Part shown: positions 7,631 through 15,463 of the stretch, in pieces
Numbering within the stretch: the first letter of the stretch is position 1
Layout: each line of letters opens with the position of its first letter
NCBI RefSeq assembly: GCF_003480255.1
Contig: NZ_QUIN01000029.1
Span: 1 to 28,093 of the forward strand
Length of the DNA: 28,093 nt
Reading direction: 5' to 3'
From: Erysipelatoclostridium sp. AM42-17
Lineage (GTDB): Bacteria; Bacillota_I; Bacilli_A; Erysipelotrichales; Coprobacillaceae
Notes under the pieces: generated by a model
Told to the model about the DNA's origin: nothing
Database searches by the model: none
What the model saw: the letters and a program-made list of their open reading frames with translations, nothing else
Program-made: the position numbers and the translations under genes

Positions 7631-8054
7631 ATTGTTGTAATGACTTAACCATAATTAATTTTGTTCCTAAATCTAAAGTTGAAATAATTTCTAAACGATC
7701 ACTCAATGCTTCAATAATCGTCAATCCCATCCCCGCATGTTCTAATTCTTTTTTAGAAGTAAACATCGGTTTTTTAGCCTCCTCAATATTTTTTATTCCT
7801 TTACCAAAATCTTGAACTATCATTTTAATTGTTTGTTGATTTTCAATCATAACACTTAATAAGACTTTACTTACACCGTCATTGTTATAACCATGGATAA
7901 TCGCATTACTCACCGCTTCACCAATAATTGTTTTGATTTCTACTACATCATCAATACAAGGATTTAAAGGAGTCAAAAATGAAGCAACACATGTCCTTGC
8001 AAAAGACTCATTTTCAATTTTCGCAGTAAATGACAAGTCCATTTCATTTTTCAT
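7608..8054 (-). CDS. spoIIAB: Anti-sigma F factor / serine kinase SpoIIAB
   Basis: 148 residues, GHKL ATPase fold. It holds sigma-F inactive and phosphorylates SpoIIAA. N box EAVSNAIIHGY carries Glu46 (catalytic base) and Asn50 (Mg) at the same numbers as in Bacillus SpoIIAB; the G1 box is QDFGKGI (81-87) and the G2 box HAGMGLTIIE (106-115). Start fixed by AGGAGG 7 nt upstream of the ATG at 8054. Its ATG overlaps the spoIIAA stop (ATGA), and its 3' end overlaps sigF, so partner proteins are made from coupled frames. Confidence 0.96.
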   Translation of the reverse strand: MKNEMDLSFTAKIENESFARTCVASFLTPLNPCIDDVVEIKTIIGEAVSNAIIHGYNNDGVSKVLLSVMIENQQTIKMIVQDFGKGIKNIEEAKKPMFTSKKELEHAGMGLTIIEALSDRLEIISTLDLGTKLIMVKSLQQYDETKHD

Positions 8055-8374
8055 AGTTTAACCTCCTGTAAATAATCCATTAATTCAAACAATCCTGATA
8101 ATTCAAATACTTTATAAGCCGTTTTAGACAATGCACATAGACTTAACTTTCTTTGTTGCATTTCTAAACTTTGAAAACGTCCTAATACTAGACCAATACC
8201 AGCACTATCTATAAAAGTTGTATTTTTGAAATCAAAAATAACATCACCATCATCCAATAAAAAAATAGTTTGAATCTTACTACGATAATACCCCACATGA
8301 TTAATATCTACTTCACCAAAAAAATGGATAACTGTTTGGTGCTGTACAATCTCATATGTGATCTTATTTTCCAT
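8051..8374 (-). CDS. spoIIAA: Anti-anti-sigma F factor SpoIIAA
   Basis: 107 residues, single STAS domain. When unphosphorylated it frees sigma-F from SpoIIAB. The phosphorylation-site signature FIDSAGIGLVLGR is present with Ser57 (Ser58 in B. subtilis). SD AGGAG 8 nt before the ATG. First gene of the spoIIA operon here, because the upstream dacF-type gene is closed by its own terminator. A sigma-H promoter is expected in the 8385-8455 gap: the - strand has GTCGAATCT, which resembles a sigma-H -10, but I see no AGGA-type -35 at the right distance. Confidence 0.95.
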   Translation of the reverse strand: MENKITYEIVQHQTVIHFFGEVDINHVGYYRSKIQTIFLLDDGDVIFDFKNTTFIDSAGIGLVLGRFQSLEMQQRKLSLCALSKTAYKVFELSGLFELMDYLQEVKL

Positions 8375-8449
8375 CCTTTCATCTCCTTTTTTTGTATCAT
8401 ATACTTTTATTTTTTTAAAAGAAATAGATTCGACAAAACTAGAATTAAT

Positions 8450-8495
8450 AAAACAAAAGAGTCTAAATTAATCTTTTATAGATTTCATAGACTCT
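8450..8495 (-). terminator. Terminator between dacF and spoIIA, overlapping the dacF stop
   Basis: On the - strand GAGTCTA (8494-8488) pairs with TAGACTC (8465-8459), with a second inner AAATCT/AGATT pairing, and is followed by TTTTGTTTT. The dacF TAG stop is part of the 3' arm, and the last codons form the rest. It argues that spoIIA is not simply cotranscribed with dacF. Confidence 0.75.
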
Positions 8496-9605
8496 TTGAA
8501 AATAGTTCTGTTTTATAATTGTTTGTTTGCTATATAAAGGATAATCTGCTAAAACTTGAGAACCCTTTTTTATTTCAAGCTTTCCAATAACTTGTCCTTT
8601 TCTAATAGGTAATGTTAAATCATAATATTTCTTTTGACATGTTACTTTTTGATGATCTGATTTCATTTTCAAATATGAGATATTATCTTTGACAATGACA
8701 TCAATTTGACCATGCATATAGTGATTTATTTTTTTTTGAGCAATTACAGTTTCTTTTTTAATGAGTTGTTTCCTTTGATAATGACTATAACCATAATTCA
8801 ACATTTTACACATATCTTCATTTCTTTGTTTGGGTAATGCTTCATTCATTAAAACACCTAACAATCGCATATTATTTTTTTTACAAGTTGTCACAATGCA
8901 ATATCCCGCTTCTTTAGTATAGCCTGTCTTTAAACCATCAACGCCAGGATATTGTTTTAATAATTTATTTGTATTGACAAGCCAAAATTTTTTATTTGTT
9001 TTTTCACGGATATATGAATCATATAGTGATGTCACGGCAAATAACCTTTTACCGCCTATTTTAATTAAATAAGCTCCCATTGTGGCTAAATCTTTAGCAC
9101 ATGTATAATGACTAGGATCATGTAATCCTGTTGCATTAACAAAATGCGTATTGACCAGTTGAAGTTCTTTAGCTTTTTTGTTCATCATTTCAACAAAATG
9201 TTCATGACTACCACCAATGGCTTCACCAACTACAACACAAGCATCATTAGCACTTGCAATGGCTATGCTTTTAAATAAATCTTTGACACTCATTGTTTCA
9301 TTAGGCTCTAGATAAACTTGACTCCCTCCCATGCTAGAAGCATATTCACTACAAGTTAATACATCATTCCATTTTAAGGTATGCTGATCAATTGCTTCAA
9401 ACAATAAAATCATCGTCATAATCTTTGTTGTTGATGCGGGATATAATTTTTTTGTTTCATTTTTTTGATAAAGAACTTGTTGACTTTCACAGTCAATTAA
9501 AATAGCACTTGATGCATCTTCTATCAAAGAGAGTGCTTCTATTTTTTGTACATGACATATCATCATAAAAGATACAACCAAACTACAGAATATCTTTTTA
9601 AACAT
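8463..9605 (-). CDS. dacF: D-alanyl-D-alanine carboxypeptidase (DacF-like penicillin-binding protein)
   Basis: 380 residues, S11 peptidase family. Removes the terminal D-Ala from peptidoglycan stem peptides, outside the membrane. Signal peptide about 1-24 (KKIF, hydrophobic core, cut near IEA-LS). Catalytic motifs: SxxK as S58TTK61 in YPASTTKIMT, SxN as S118AN120, and KTG at 226-228 (GLKTGYTKEAGYC). The all-beta C-terminal domain (about 260-345) and a terminal amphipathic region (QRVYEIYKRLI) suited to membrane attachment follow. Named dacF because it lies just upstream of spoIIA, the Bacillus arrangement; another DacA/DacB-type role is possible. SD GAGG before the start at 9605. Confidence 0.9.
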   Translation of the reverse strand: MFKKIFCSLVVSFMMICHVQKIEALSLIEDASSAILIDCESQQVLYQKNETKKLYPASTTKIMTMILLFEAIDQHTLKWNDVLTCSEYASSMGGSQVYLEPNETMSVKDLFKSIAIASANDACVVVGEAIGGSHEHFVEMMNKKAKELQLVNTHFVNATGLHDPSHYTCAKDLATMGAYLIKIGGKRLFAVTSLYDSYIREKTNKKFWLVNTNKLLKQYPGVDGLKTGYTKEAGYCIVTTCKKNNMRLLGVLMNEALPKQRNEDMCKMLNYGYSHYQRKQLIKKETVIAQKKINHYMHGQIDVIVKDNISYLKMKSDHQKVTCQKKYYDLTLPIRKGQVIGKLEIKKGSQVLADYPLYSKQTIIKQNYFQRVYEIYKRLI

Positions 9606-9651
9606 CTTTTATCGCCTCAATATACTGTATGTTTAATTTTAACTTTCATGA

Positions 9652-9674
9652 TAAAAAAAGAACCCGCAGGTTCT
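9652..9674 (-). terminator. Terminator of the glycyl radical enzyme / aldolase operon
   Basis: On the - strand AGAACC (9674-9669) pairs with GGTTCT (9664-9659) around a 4-nt loop, followed by seven T. It starts within the aldolase stop codon. Confidence 0.8.
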
Positions 9675-10354
9675 TATAAATCACATATTCCTTTACCTTC
9701 ACCATATACTGAATACCAGTCAGCGTTAAAATCATTCACTGCTTTTTCAATACTTGGATTAGCAAAAATGGCTTTTAATACATCTACCGGTGCTGTAATA
9801 GCTTGACTTCCATAGTTAAACGCATCTCTAACTTGTTGAACTCCTTTAAAGCTAGCAGCAAGAATTTTGCAATCATAACCATCTTGAACAATACGATTAG
9901 ATAATTCATTAATAAGTTCCATTGGATCATTTCCTAAGTTTCCAATACGATTAACATATGGAGCAATATAATCAGCACCTGCTGCTAAAGCCATATAAGC
10001 TTGCATTAAATCATAAACAGCTGTTGCTGTTACATTAACACCTTGTGATTTTAAAATTTTAATAGCTTTAACTCCTTCATATGAAACAGGAACTTTAATA
10101 TAAACTTGATCATCAATTTCATCTAAAATACGATGTGCTTCTTTAACAATCGTATCACAATCTTTTGAAATGACTTGAATATGTAAGCTTCTTTCTTTAC
10201 CAATAATTTTTCTCACTTCTTTCATATGAGCAAAGAAATCTTGAGGGCTTGTCTTTTTAACAATTGAAGGATTACTTGTTACTCCTACAATTGGCATATG
10301 TTCTACTGCATCCTTAATTTCTTCTAAATTCACTGTATCAATAATAAATTCCAT
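9674..10354 (-). CDS. fsa: Fructose-6-phosphate aldolase (FSA/TalC subfamily of transaldolases)
   Basis: 226 residues, the short transaldolase type (FsaA is 220). Class I aldolase with Schiff-base Lys87 in VYIKVPVSYEG. The residues that separate true FSA from transaldolase are the FSA ones: Gln60 (in HIQV, Gln59 in E. coli) and Tyr133 (in YIAPYVNRIG, Tyr131 in E. coli; Phe in transaldolases). It cleaves fructose 6-phosphate or 1-deoxy analogues to glyceraldehyde 3-phosphate plus dihydroxyacetone or hydroxyacetone. SD AAGGAG before the start. It follows the activase gene by 13 bp and is the last gene of the operon, which matches the fsa plus glycyl radical enzyme linkage of E. coli (fsaA-ybiY-ybiW; fsaB-pflD-pflC). 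Confidence 0.88.
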   Translation of the reverse strand: MEFIIDTVNLEEIKDAVEHMPIVGVTSNPSIVKKTSPQDFFAHMKEVRKIIGKERSLHIQVISKDCDTIVKEAHRILDEIDDQVYIKVPVSYEGVKAIKILKSQGVNVTATAVYDLMQAYMALAAGADYIAPYVNRIGNLGNDPMELINELSNRIVQDGYDCKILAASFKGVQQVRDAFNYGSQAITAPVDVLKAIFANPSIEKAVNDFNADWYSVYGEGKGICDL

Positions 10355-10367
10355 TTTCTTTTTCTCC

Positions 10368-11282
10368 TTATTCTATTATTAAATTTTTTAATCCTGTTTG
10401 TAAAACAACATTATAGAAATGTTGCATTTTTTCTTGAGTAAACATTTTATATTGTTTACTTACACCATATGTAAAATTATATAATTCATATTTTGATGAA
10501 GCAAGGGGGTTATAGTTTAATAACTCATATTTTACATTTGGATATAAATCAATAAGAAACTGACTTATTGATTTTATATTTTCATCAGTTGCATTCATCG
10601 AAGGAATCAAAGGCGTTCTGACTATCACTTTATCTCGATGAATGCTCCTTAAAATATAACTCAAATTATCTTTTATTCTATTAACTGAAACACCTGTATA
10701 TTGTTGATGTAAATCATCATCGAAAACTTTTAAATCAGCATAAATAAGATCTAAATAAGGTAAAGCTTCCTTAATTAAGTCTAACGACGTATAAAGCGAT
10801 GTTTCTAATGCAGTATGTATCTTTTCCGCTTTACATTTTTTTAATATTTCTATTAAAAACGGTCCTTGCATAAATGGTTCACCACCCGAAAAAGTGACCC
10901 CACCGCCATCTCTAAAGAAAACTTCGTCAGCTTTTATTTTTTTAAATAATTCATCTATCGTGTAATATTGACTATCATACGTTATTGCATTTGCTGGACA
11001 TGCTTGAACAATTTCTTCAAAAGATTCGTGATGATTATGAATATGTATGATTCCATTTTTATTATCTATTTGTCCATGACGACTTAACTTTAAGCATTGG
11101 TAACAATGAATACATTTATTTTTAAAATAGATAGGTTCTCTTTCTATAGACAATCCTTCAGGATTTTGACACCACTTGCATCTTAAAGGACATCCTTTAA
11201 AAAAGACCGTTGTTCGAATACCAAATCCATCATGAACCGCAAAACGCTTAATATCAAAAACAAGTGCTTTAGATGTTGTCAT
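10368..11282 (-). CDS. Glycyl radical enzyme activase (radical SAM)
   Basis: 304 residues. Uses S-adenosylmethionine and a [4Fe-4S] cluster to place the radical on the partner enzyme's glycine. Radical SAM motif C31xxxC35xxC38 (KGCPLRCKWCQNPE), GGE motif at 133-135 (FSGGEP). An inserted ferredoxin-like segment has C57xxC60xxC63 and a later C95 (ACPANAI), enough for one extra cluster; many activases of this group carry eight cysteines there, so this one looks reduced. I use the ATG at 11282, with SD AAAGGA upstream; the ATG at 11297 begins in that SD. The gene overlaps the end of the radical enzyme by 14 nt, so the pair is coupled. PflC/YbiY-like by context. Confidence 0.9.
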   Translation of the reverse strand: MTTSKALVFDIKRFAVHDGFGIRTTVFFKGCPLRCKWCQNPEGLSIEREPIYFKNKCIHCYQCLKLSRHGQIDNKNGIIHIHNHHESFEEIVQACPANAITYDSQYYTIDELFKKIKADEVFFRDGGGVTFSGGEPFMQGPFLIEILKKCKAEKIHTALETSLYTSLDLIKEALPYLDLIYADLKVFDDDLHQQYTGVSVNRIKDNLSYILRSIHRDKVIVRTPLIPSMNATDENIKSISQFLIDLYPNVKYELLNYNPLASSKYELYNFTYGVSKQYKMFTQEKMQHFYNVVLQTGLKNLIIE

Positions 11283-13623
11283 ACGTTTTCCTTTCAATTA
11301 TTTCATCTTGAAGTTTACCTGCTAATTCTACAAAATAGGCAGTATATCCAGCCACTCTAATCGTAAGCGAACGATGACGTTCAGGATGAACTTTAGCGTC
11401 AAGTAAATCTTCTTTTCTTACGACATTAAATTGGATATGTGGTATTTGAAGATCAACAAATGCTCTTAATAAAATTTCAAATTTATTCATTCCAGATTCT
11501 GTTTTAAAGAATTCTGGTAAAAATTTCATATTTAATAAGCCACCATTTGTAGTAAGTGAATTATTCAAACGAGATACTGATTTCAATACAGCAGTAGGAC
11601 CAGATAAATCTCTTCCATAAACAGGAGACATCCCACCATCAGCTAAAGGTGTAAGAGCATTTCTACCATCTGGAGAAGCACCTACATTTTCACCCATTGG
11701 CACATGAGCAGAAACAGTATACATTCCCGTATGATATGGTCCTCCACGATAGTTAGTATAATCTTTCATCCGTTCTCTAAAATACTCAGCCCATTTACAT
11801 CCCATTTTATCTACCCATGCTACATCATTTCCATATTTAGGTACTTTATTGAGTAACATTGTTTGAATAACTTCATATCCTTTAAAATCATTTTGTAAAG
11901 CTTTTAAAAGTTCATTTTGATCAATCATTTTTTCATCGTAGACTAATTTCTTTAAAGCTGCCAACGAATCCGCCAAATTAGCAATTTGTATCATCTGGAT
12001 ACCAGATAAATTATATTTAGCACCACCTCGAGTTACATCTAAACCTTTTTCTAAACAGTCATCAATCACTGTTGAAAGAAAAGCTGTTGGCAAACATTCT
12101 TGATGTGCTTTTTCAACTACTTGTTCTGCCTTCATCATTTCTTCAATAAAATAATCTATTTGTTTTTTAAAAGCTCTTTCTAAGTCATGATAAGTTTGAT
12201 AGGTATCTAGCCCACCTAAATCAAGACCAATTTGTTGATGAGTTAATAAACATTTACCATGATTCAATGTTAATTCTAATGCTTTATTAAAATTAAACAT
12301 CGCAGCATCAGACCATCCCAAATTATTACCATGAGTTGTTAACTCAACACAACCAACAATAGCATAATTATACGCATCTTGAGGCTCAATATTTAAATCA
12401 TGAATCATTGTTTGAACAATTGCTTCGTCATTAAAGAATTGTGGCATGCCACTTCCTTTAGCCACCACTTTAATTGCTTCTTGCATCAATTTATGACTTG
12501 TTCCTTTATTTAATCGTACAGATAGATTAGGCTGTGGCAAACCTAAATGATATTGTGCCTTTAAGCAAAGTAAAGATACCTCATTATAAGTACTCTTTCC
12601 ATTTTGATCCAATCCACCAATAGCAATATTAAATCCAATAGGAAATCCTGCAAAATATTTAGCACTATTTTTATTTCTTAAATACACAATTTCATTAAAT
12701 TTCAACCATAAACATTCAATAAGTTCTAATGCTTGTTGATCATCAATAAGCCCTGTTTCTTTATCCTTTTTATAAAATGGATAAAGATATTGATCCATTC
12801 TTCCTGGAGAAAAAGATGATGCATTGGATTCCATATGTAAAATAACAAATAAAAACCACAAAGATTGTAATGCCTGATGAAAATGATGAGGCGGATTTTT
12901 TGCTAGAAAATAACAATGATTTCTTACAACCTTTAAAGATTCTTGATTTTGTAAACTTTGTTTATCTAAAATAGAATCAATATATTGTCCATAGCGATGC
13001 ATAAATGTACATGCTCCTTGTAAAACCATAATAGTACATTCATAAAATTCTCTTTGATCTTCTCGACATGTATTTAATTTTTCTTTGGCTTGATCCATTA
13101 GTCCTTGCGGACCTAATTTTAACCATAACGATGAATCAGGACAAATATGTCCTTGAGCATGATCCTTTTGATTGATCTTTACTACTTTACTCATCGCGTC
13201 AATTTCTTTACCATATCTGTTTTTTATTTTATCTTCCATTGACTTTCCTTGCCAAAATGGAAAAATATTTTCTCTAAATTCTTTAACATCTTCATCATGA
13301 ATTAAAAAACGATCTTGAGGTCGAGTAGGCAAACTTTCAAATTCTTGATTAACCCACGAGCAACCACTTTCTGGAAAAACAACGCCATAACGAACCCCTT
13401 TAGTACGATTACCAACAATTAATTCTTCTGGTTCAACACCAATTTCTATTTCTTCTAAAACTGTTTTTAAAGATAAAGCTCTTTTTTTTGCAATCGATAA
13501 ATCTGGGTTTTCTTTATAAACACGAGTAATAATTCTAGCTTGTTCAATAGACGCATAGCGTGGAGCATTTAACATTTTATCTTTTAATAAAGAAATACGT
13601 TTTGTTTGATACAAATGATCCAT
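11269..13623 (-). CDS. Glycyl radical enzyme, PflD/YbiW-like
   Basis: About 784 residues (numbers below count two residues more, from the ATG at 13629). Thiyl-radical Cys427 lies in AIVGCVEL with Glu429 next to it, the C-x-E pattern of radical dehydratases, not the CC pair of pyruvate formate-lyase. The radical Gly761 is in RVAGYTAYF, 25 residues from the end. The ATG at 13623 is preferred because GGGGAG is 6 nt upstream. In E. coli, YbiW and PflD open 1,5-anhydroglucitol and 1,5-anhydromannitol 6-phosphate to 1-deoxyfructose 6-phosphate, which FsaA/FsaB then cleave. The linked FSA and activase suggest the same here. Other C-x-E enzymes (glycerol, propanediol, hydroxyproline dehydratases, CutC) cannot be excluded without alignment. 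Oxygen-sensitive, so an anaerobic lifestyle is implied. Confidence 0.85.
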   Translation of the reverse strand: MDHLYQTKRISLLKDKMLNAPRYASIEQARIITRVYKENPDLSIAKKRALSLKTVLEEIEIGVEPEELIVGNRTKGVRYGVVFPESGCSWVNQEFESLPTRPQDRFLIHDEDVKEFRENIFPFWQGKSMEDKIKNRYGKEIDAMSKVVKINQKDHAQGHICPDSSLWLKLGPQGLMDQAKEKLNTCREDQREFYECTIMVLQGACTFMHRYGQYIDSILDKQSLQNQESLKVVRNHCYFLAKNPPHHFHQALQSLWFLFVILHMESNASSFSPGRMDQYLYPFYKKDKETGLIDDQQALELIECLWLKFNEIVYLRNKNSAKYFAGFPIGFNIAIGGLDQNGKSTYNEVSLLCLKAQYHLGLPQPNLSVRLNKGTSHKLMQEAIKVVAKGSGMPQFFNDEAIVQTMIHDLNIEPQDAYNYAIVGCVELTTHGNNLGWSDAAMFNFNKALELTLNHGKCLLTHQQIGLDLGGLDTYQTYHDLERAFKKQIDYFIEEMMKAEQVVEKAHQECLPTAFLSTVIDDCLEKGLDVTRGGAKYNLSGIQMIQIANLADSLAALKKLVYDEKMIDQNELLKALQNDFKGYEVIQTMLLNKVPKYGNDVAWVDKMGCKWAEYFRERMKDYTNYRGGPYHTGMYTVSAHVPMGENVGASPDGRNALTPLADGGMSPVYGRDLSGPTAVLKSVSRLNNSLTTNGGLLNMKFLPEFFKTESGMNKFEILLRAFVDLQIPHIQFNVVRKEDLLDAKVHPERHRSLTIRVAGYTAYFVELAGKLQDEIIERKTYDNI

Positions 13624-13636
13624 TTTCATCTCCCCT

Positions 13637-13654
13637 TTTTATTGTTTTTTATTA
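13637..13654. repeat. 18-bp direct repeat, copy 1 (downstream of the promoter)
   Basis: TTTTATTGTTTTTTATTA on the + strand, identical to 13700-13717. It lies between the predicted transcription start and the SD of the radical enzyme gene. A likely operator half of a regulator such as the adjacent DeoR-type protein; assignment by position. Confidence 0.55.
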
Positions 13655-13664
13655 TTACATCGCT

Positions 13665-13693
13665 ATTATACGGCTATATTCAATAATTATCAA
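13665..13693 (-). promoter_or_regulatory. Promoter of the glycyl radical enzyme operon
   Basis: On the - strand TTGATA (13693-13688), 17 bp, TATAAT (13670-13665). The -35 region lies in a tandem CAATAATTAT CAATAATTAT (13681-13700). The two 18-bp repeats lie on either side. Confidence 0.8.
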
Positions 13694-13699
13694 TAATTA

Positions 13700-13717
13700 T
13701 TTTATTGTTTTTTATTA
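13700..13717. repeat. 18-bp direct repeat, copy 2 (upstream of the promoter)
   Basis: Same 18 bases as 13637-13654, offset by exactly 63 bp, that is six turns of B-DNA. It lies just upstream of the -35 box and touches the T tract of the DeoR gene's terminator. Confidence 0.55.
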
Positions 13718-13744
13718 AAAAAATAGAAATCAATCAATGATTTC
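13715..13744 (-). terminator. Terminator of the rpiR-deoR regulator pair
   Basis: On the - strand GAAATCA (13744-13738) pairs with TGATTTC (13732-13726), 5-nt loop, then TATTTTTTT. The 5' arm and loop contain the last codons and stop of the DeoR-type gene. Confidence 0.7.
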
Positions 13745-14497
13745 TATGCCATATTCTCTTATTTTATTATTAATACTATCATTTAAAGTTTTTTCACATA
13801 TATATCCACTAAAATCACTTAGATGTGCATAAACATAATTACCATCTAAATTAAGTTTAGCCGATTCAGCTACAACATAACATTTTTTACTTGAATTGAT
13901 GACTTCTTTTTTAGTAATACCATCTTCTACATCATAGGTTGTCACTTTACCATCATGAATATTAATACCAACAGCCCCTAAAAAAGCAAGATCAAAACGA
14001 TATTTTTGAATTTGTTCGATCACTAATGCGCCTAAAAAACCATCTCTTGCCCGATTAAATGAGCCACCAATAAATATTAGTTTTGCTTTACAATCACCAT
14101 GGGTAAAAATTTGCATAATGTCAATCATATTTGTTACTACTGTGATATTTAAATTTTTTTGATAGATTAATTTAGCAATTTCTAAATTGACGGTAGAAAT
14201 ACCTAAATATATCATCGTTCCTGATTCTATTAAATCAATAGCTTTATTAGCAATTTGTTTTTTTTCAGGTAAGCGTACTGATATTCGTTCATTTACATTA
14301 AAAATATGCAAATTCTTTCTTACTTGCGTTGCGCCACCATGAATTCTTTTTAATAAACCTGCTTTTTCTAGCATCGCTAAATCTTTACGTATACAATCCT
14401 CTGTCACTTTAAAATCGTACGCCAATTCTTTTACTTTAACCTGTCCTTCTATATTTAATCTAGCAATAATTTGATCATGTCTTTCCTGTGGTAGCAT
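13730..14497 (-). CDS. DeoR/GlpR family transcriptional regulator
   Basis: 255 residues. N-terminal winged HTH (about 1-57): MLPQERHDQIIARL, then VKVKELAYDFKVTEDCIRKDLAMLEKAGLLKRIHGGA, the DeoR signature. C-terminal sugar-phosphate sensor domain of the ISOCOT type (about 75-235), with YLGISTVNLEIAKLI and GGSFNRARDGFLGALVIEQI, where phosphorylated sugars bind in the family. SD AAAGGA upstream of the ATG. It is 13 bp after the rpiR-type gene and directly upstream of the radical enzyme operon, so it is the leading candidate for binding the 18-bp repeats and for sensing the phosphorylated pathway substrate or product. Confidence 0.92.
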   Translation of the reverse strand: MLPQERHDQIIARLNIEGQVKVKELAYDFKVTEDCIRKDLAMLEKAGLLKRIHGGATQVRKNLHIFNVNERISVRLPEKKQIANKAIDLIESGTMIYLGISTVNLEIAKLIYQKNLNITVVTNMIDIMQIFTHGDCKAKLIFIGGSFNRARDGFLGALVIEQIQKYRFDLAFLGAVGINIHDGKVTTYDVEDGITKKEVINSSKKCYVVAESAKLNLDGNYVYAHLSDFSGYICEKTLNDSINNKIREYGIEIID

Positions 14498-14510
14498 TAT
14501 ATCATCCTTT

Positions 14511-15383
14511 CTATTTTTCGTTTATGAACTCATACCCTGATACTTTATCATCTATTTCTTTAGCAATTTCAATTCTTCTATCTAGATTATTTTGATAATC
14601 CAATGAAAAAATACATCCATACAAAGTATCTAGAATATATTTAATGGATTGGGTTGAAGCAAACTCACCAATCTTAGTATGTAACATTTCTCTAGATGAA
14701 ATAGGTAAAGTAACTTGAGCCAACTTAGATAATTCATTGTCGGCAATTGAAGTAATAGCAATAATAGGAACTCCTTTTTGTCTTAATATTTTAGCTACTT
14801 TAATAATGAAAGAAGTTTGTCCAGAATATGAAATTAAAATGGCACAATGAGTTTGATCTGACATAATGGCTTGTCTTTGTGCTGCTCCTGTTAAATGACA
14901 AATCTTTACAGATTTATCAATGCAAAACATCTTCTCTGCAAAATCCTCTGCTTGTAACATAGCTAAAGAAACACCATATAAATCAATCGTTTTGCACTCT
15001 CTTAAATACTTCATTGCTTGATAAAGTGCATCATGACTTAATAACGATAATGTATCTTGTAATGTTTCCTGCTGTAATAAAGCTATATTTTTTGCTATTG
15101 TCATATAATCATCGCCTAACACAAAAGGAATGCTGGCATCAATATCACTCGTTGCATACATATAACTCAATTCTTTAAGATAAGCTTCTTTGAATTCATT
15201 CCATCCTGAATATCCCAATTTTTTAGCAATACGAATAAGTAGTGGTGGTGAAGTATAAGTTGCTTGAGCTATTTTAGCAACCGTCATATCTTTTATTTTA
15301 TCTCCTTGATCTAAAATATATTGAACAATGACCGCTTCACTTGATGAAAAATGTGTTTTTTCTATTTTATGAATAATAAGCAT
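14511..15383 (-). CDS. MurR/RpiR family transcriptional regulator (HTH + SIS)
   Basis: 290 residues. N-terminal HTH_6 domain (about 1-77) with FSSSEAVIVQYIL, VAKIAQATYTSPPLLIRIAKKLGYSGWNEFK; C-terminal SIS phosphosugar-binding domain (about 105-245) with IDLYGVS, ILISYSGQTSFIIKVAKILRQKGVPIIAITS. Such regulators respond to sugar phosphates. It is cotranscribed with the DeoR-type gene, so the locus has two phosphosugar sensors for one small pathway. SD GAGGTGAG before the ATG at 15383. No clear promoter could be picked from the short gap to the upstream terminator. Confidence 0.9.
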   Translation of the reverse strand: MLIIHKIEKTHFSSSEAVIVQYILDQGDKIKDMTVAKIAQATYTSPPLLIRIAKKLGYSGWNEFKEAYLKELSYMYATSDIDASIPFVLGDDYMTIAKNIALLQQETLQDTLSLLSHDALYQAMKYLRECKTIDLYGVSLAMLQAEDFAEKMFCIDKSVKICHLTGAAQRQAIMSDQTHCAILISYSGQTSFIIKVAKILRQKGVPIIAITSIADNELSKLAQVTLPISSREMLHTKIGEFASTQSIKYILDTLYGCIFSLDYQNNLDRRIEIAKEIDDKVSGYEFINEK

Positions 15384-15420
15384 ATTATCATCTCACCTCT
15401 TTTATCATATTTTAAGTATA

Positions 15421-15460
15421 CAAAAAGTTCTTCCTGAAGTCATTGCCTTTGGAAGAACTT
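15421..15460 (-). terminator. Terminator of the charged small protein gene
   Basis: Stem AGTTCTTCC / GGAAGAACT (15426-15434 and 15451-15459) with a 16-nt loop, followed by TTTTTG on the - strand. The + strand also has TTTTG after the stem, but no rightward gene needs it. Confidence 0.75.
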
Positions 15461-15463
15461 TTG

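Noticed and set aside
8385..8455. Sigma-H promoter for spoIIA
   Set aside because: A GAAT-type -10 (GTCGAATCT) exists but no AGGA-type -35 at 11-12 bp; too weak to list as a feature.
9606..9651. Possible sigma-F/G promoter of dacF
   Set aside because: No confident -35/-10 pair could be placed in the short gap.
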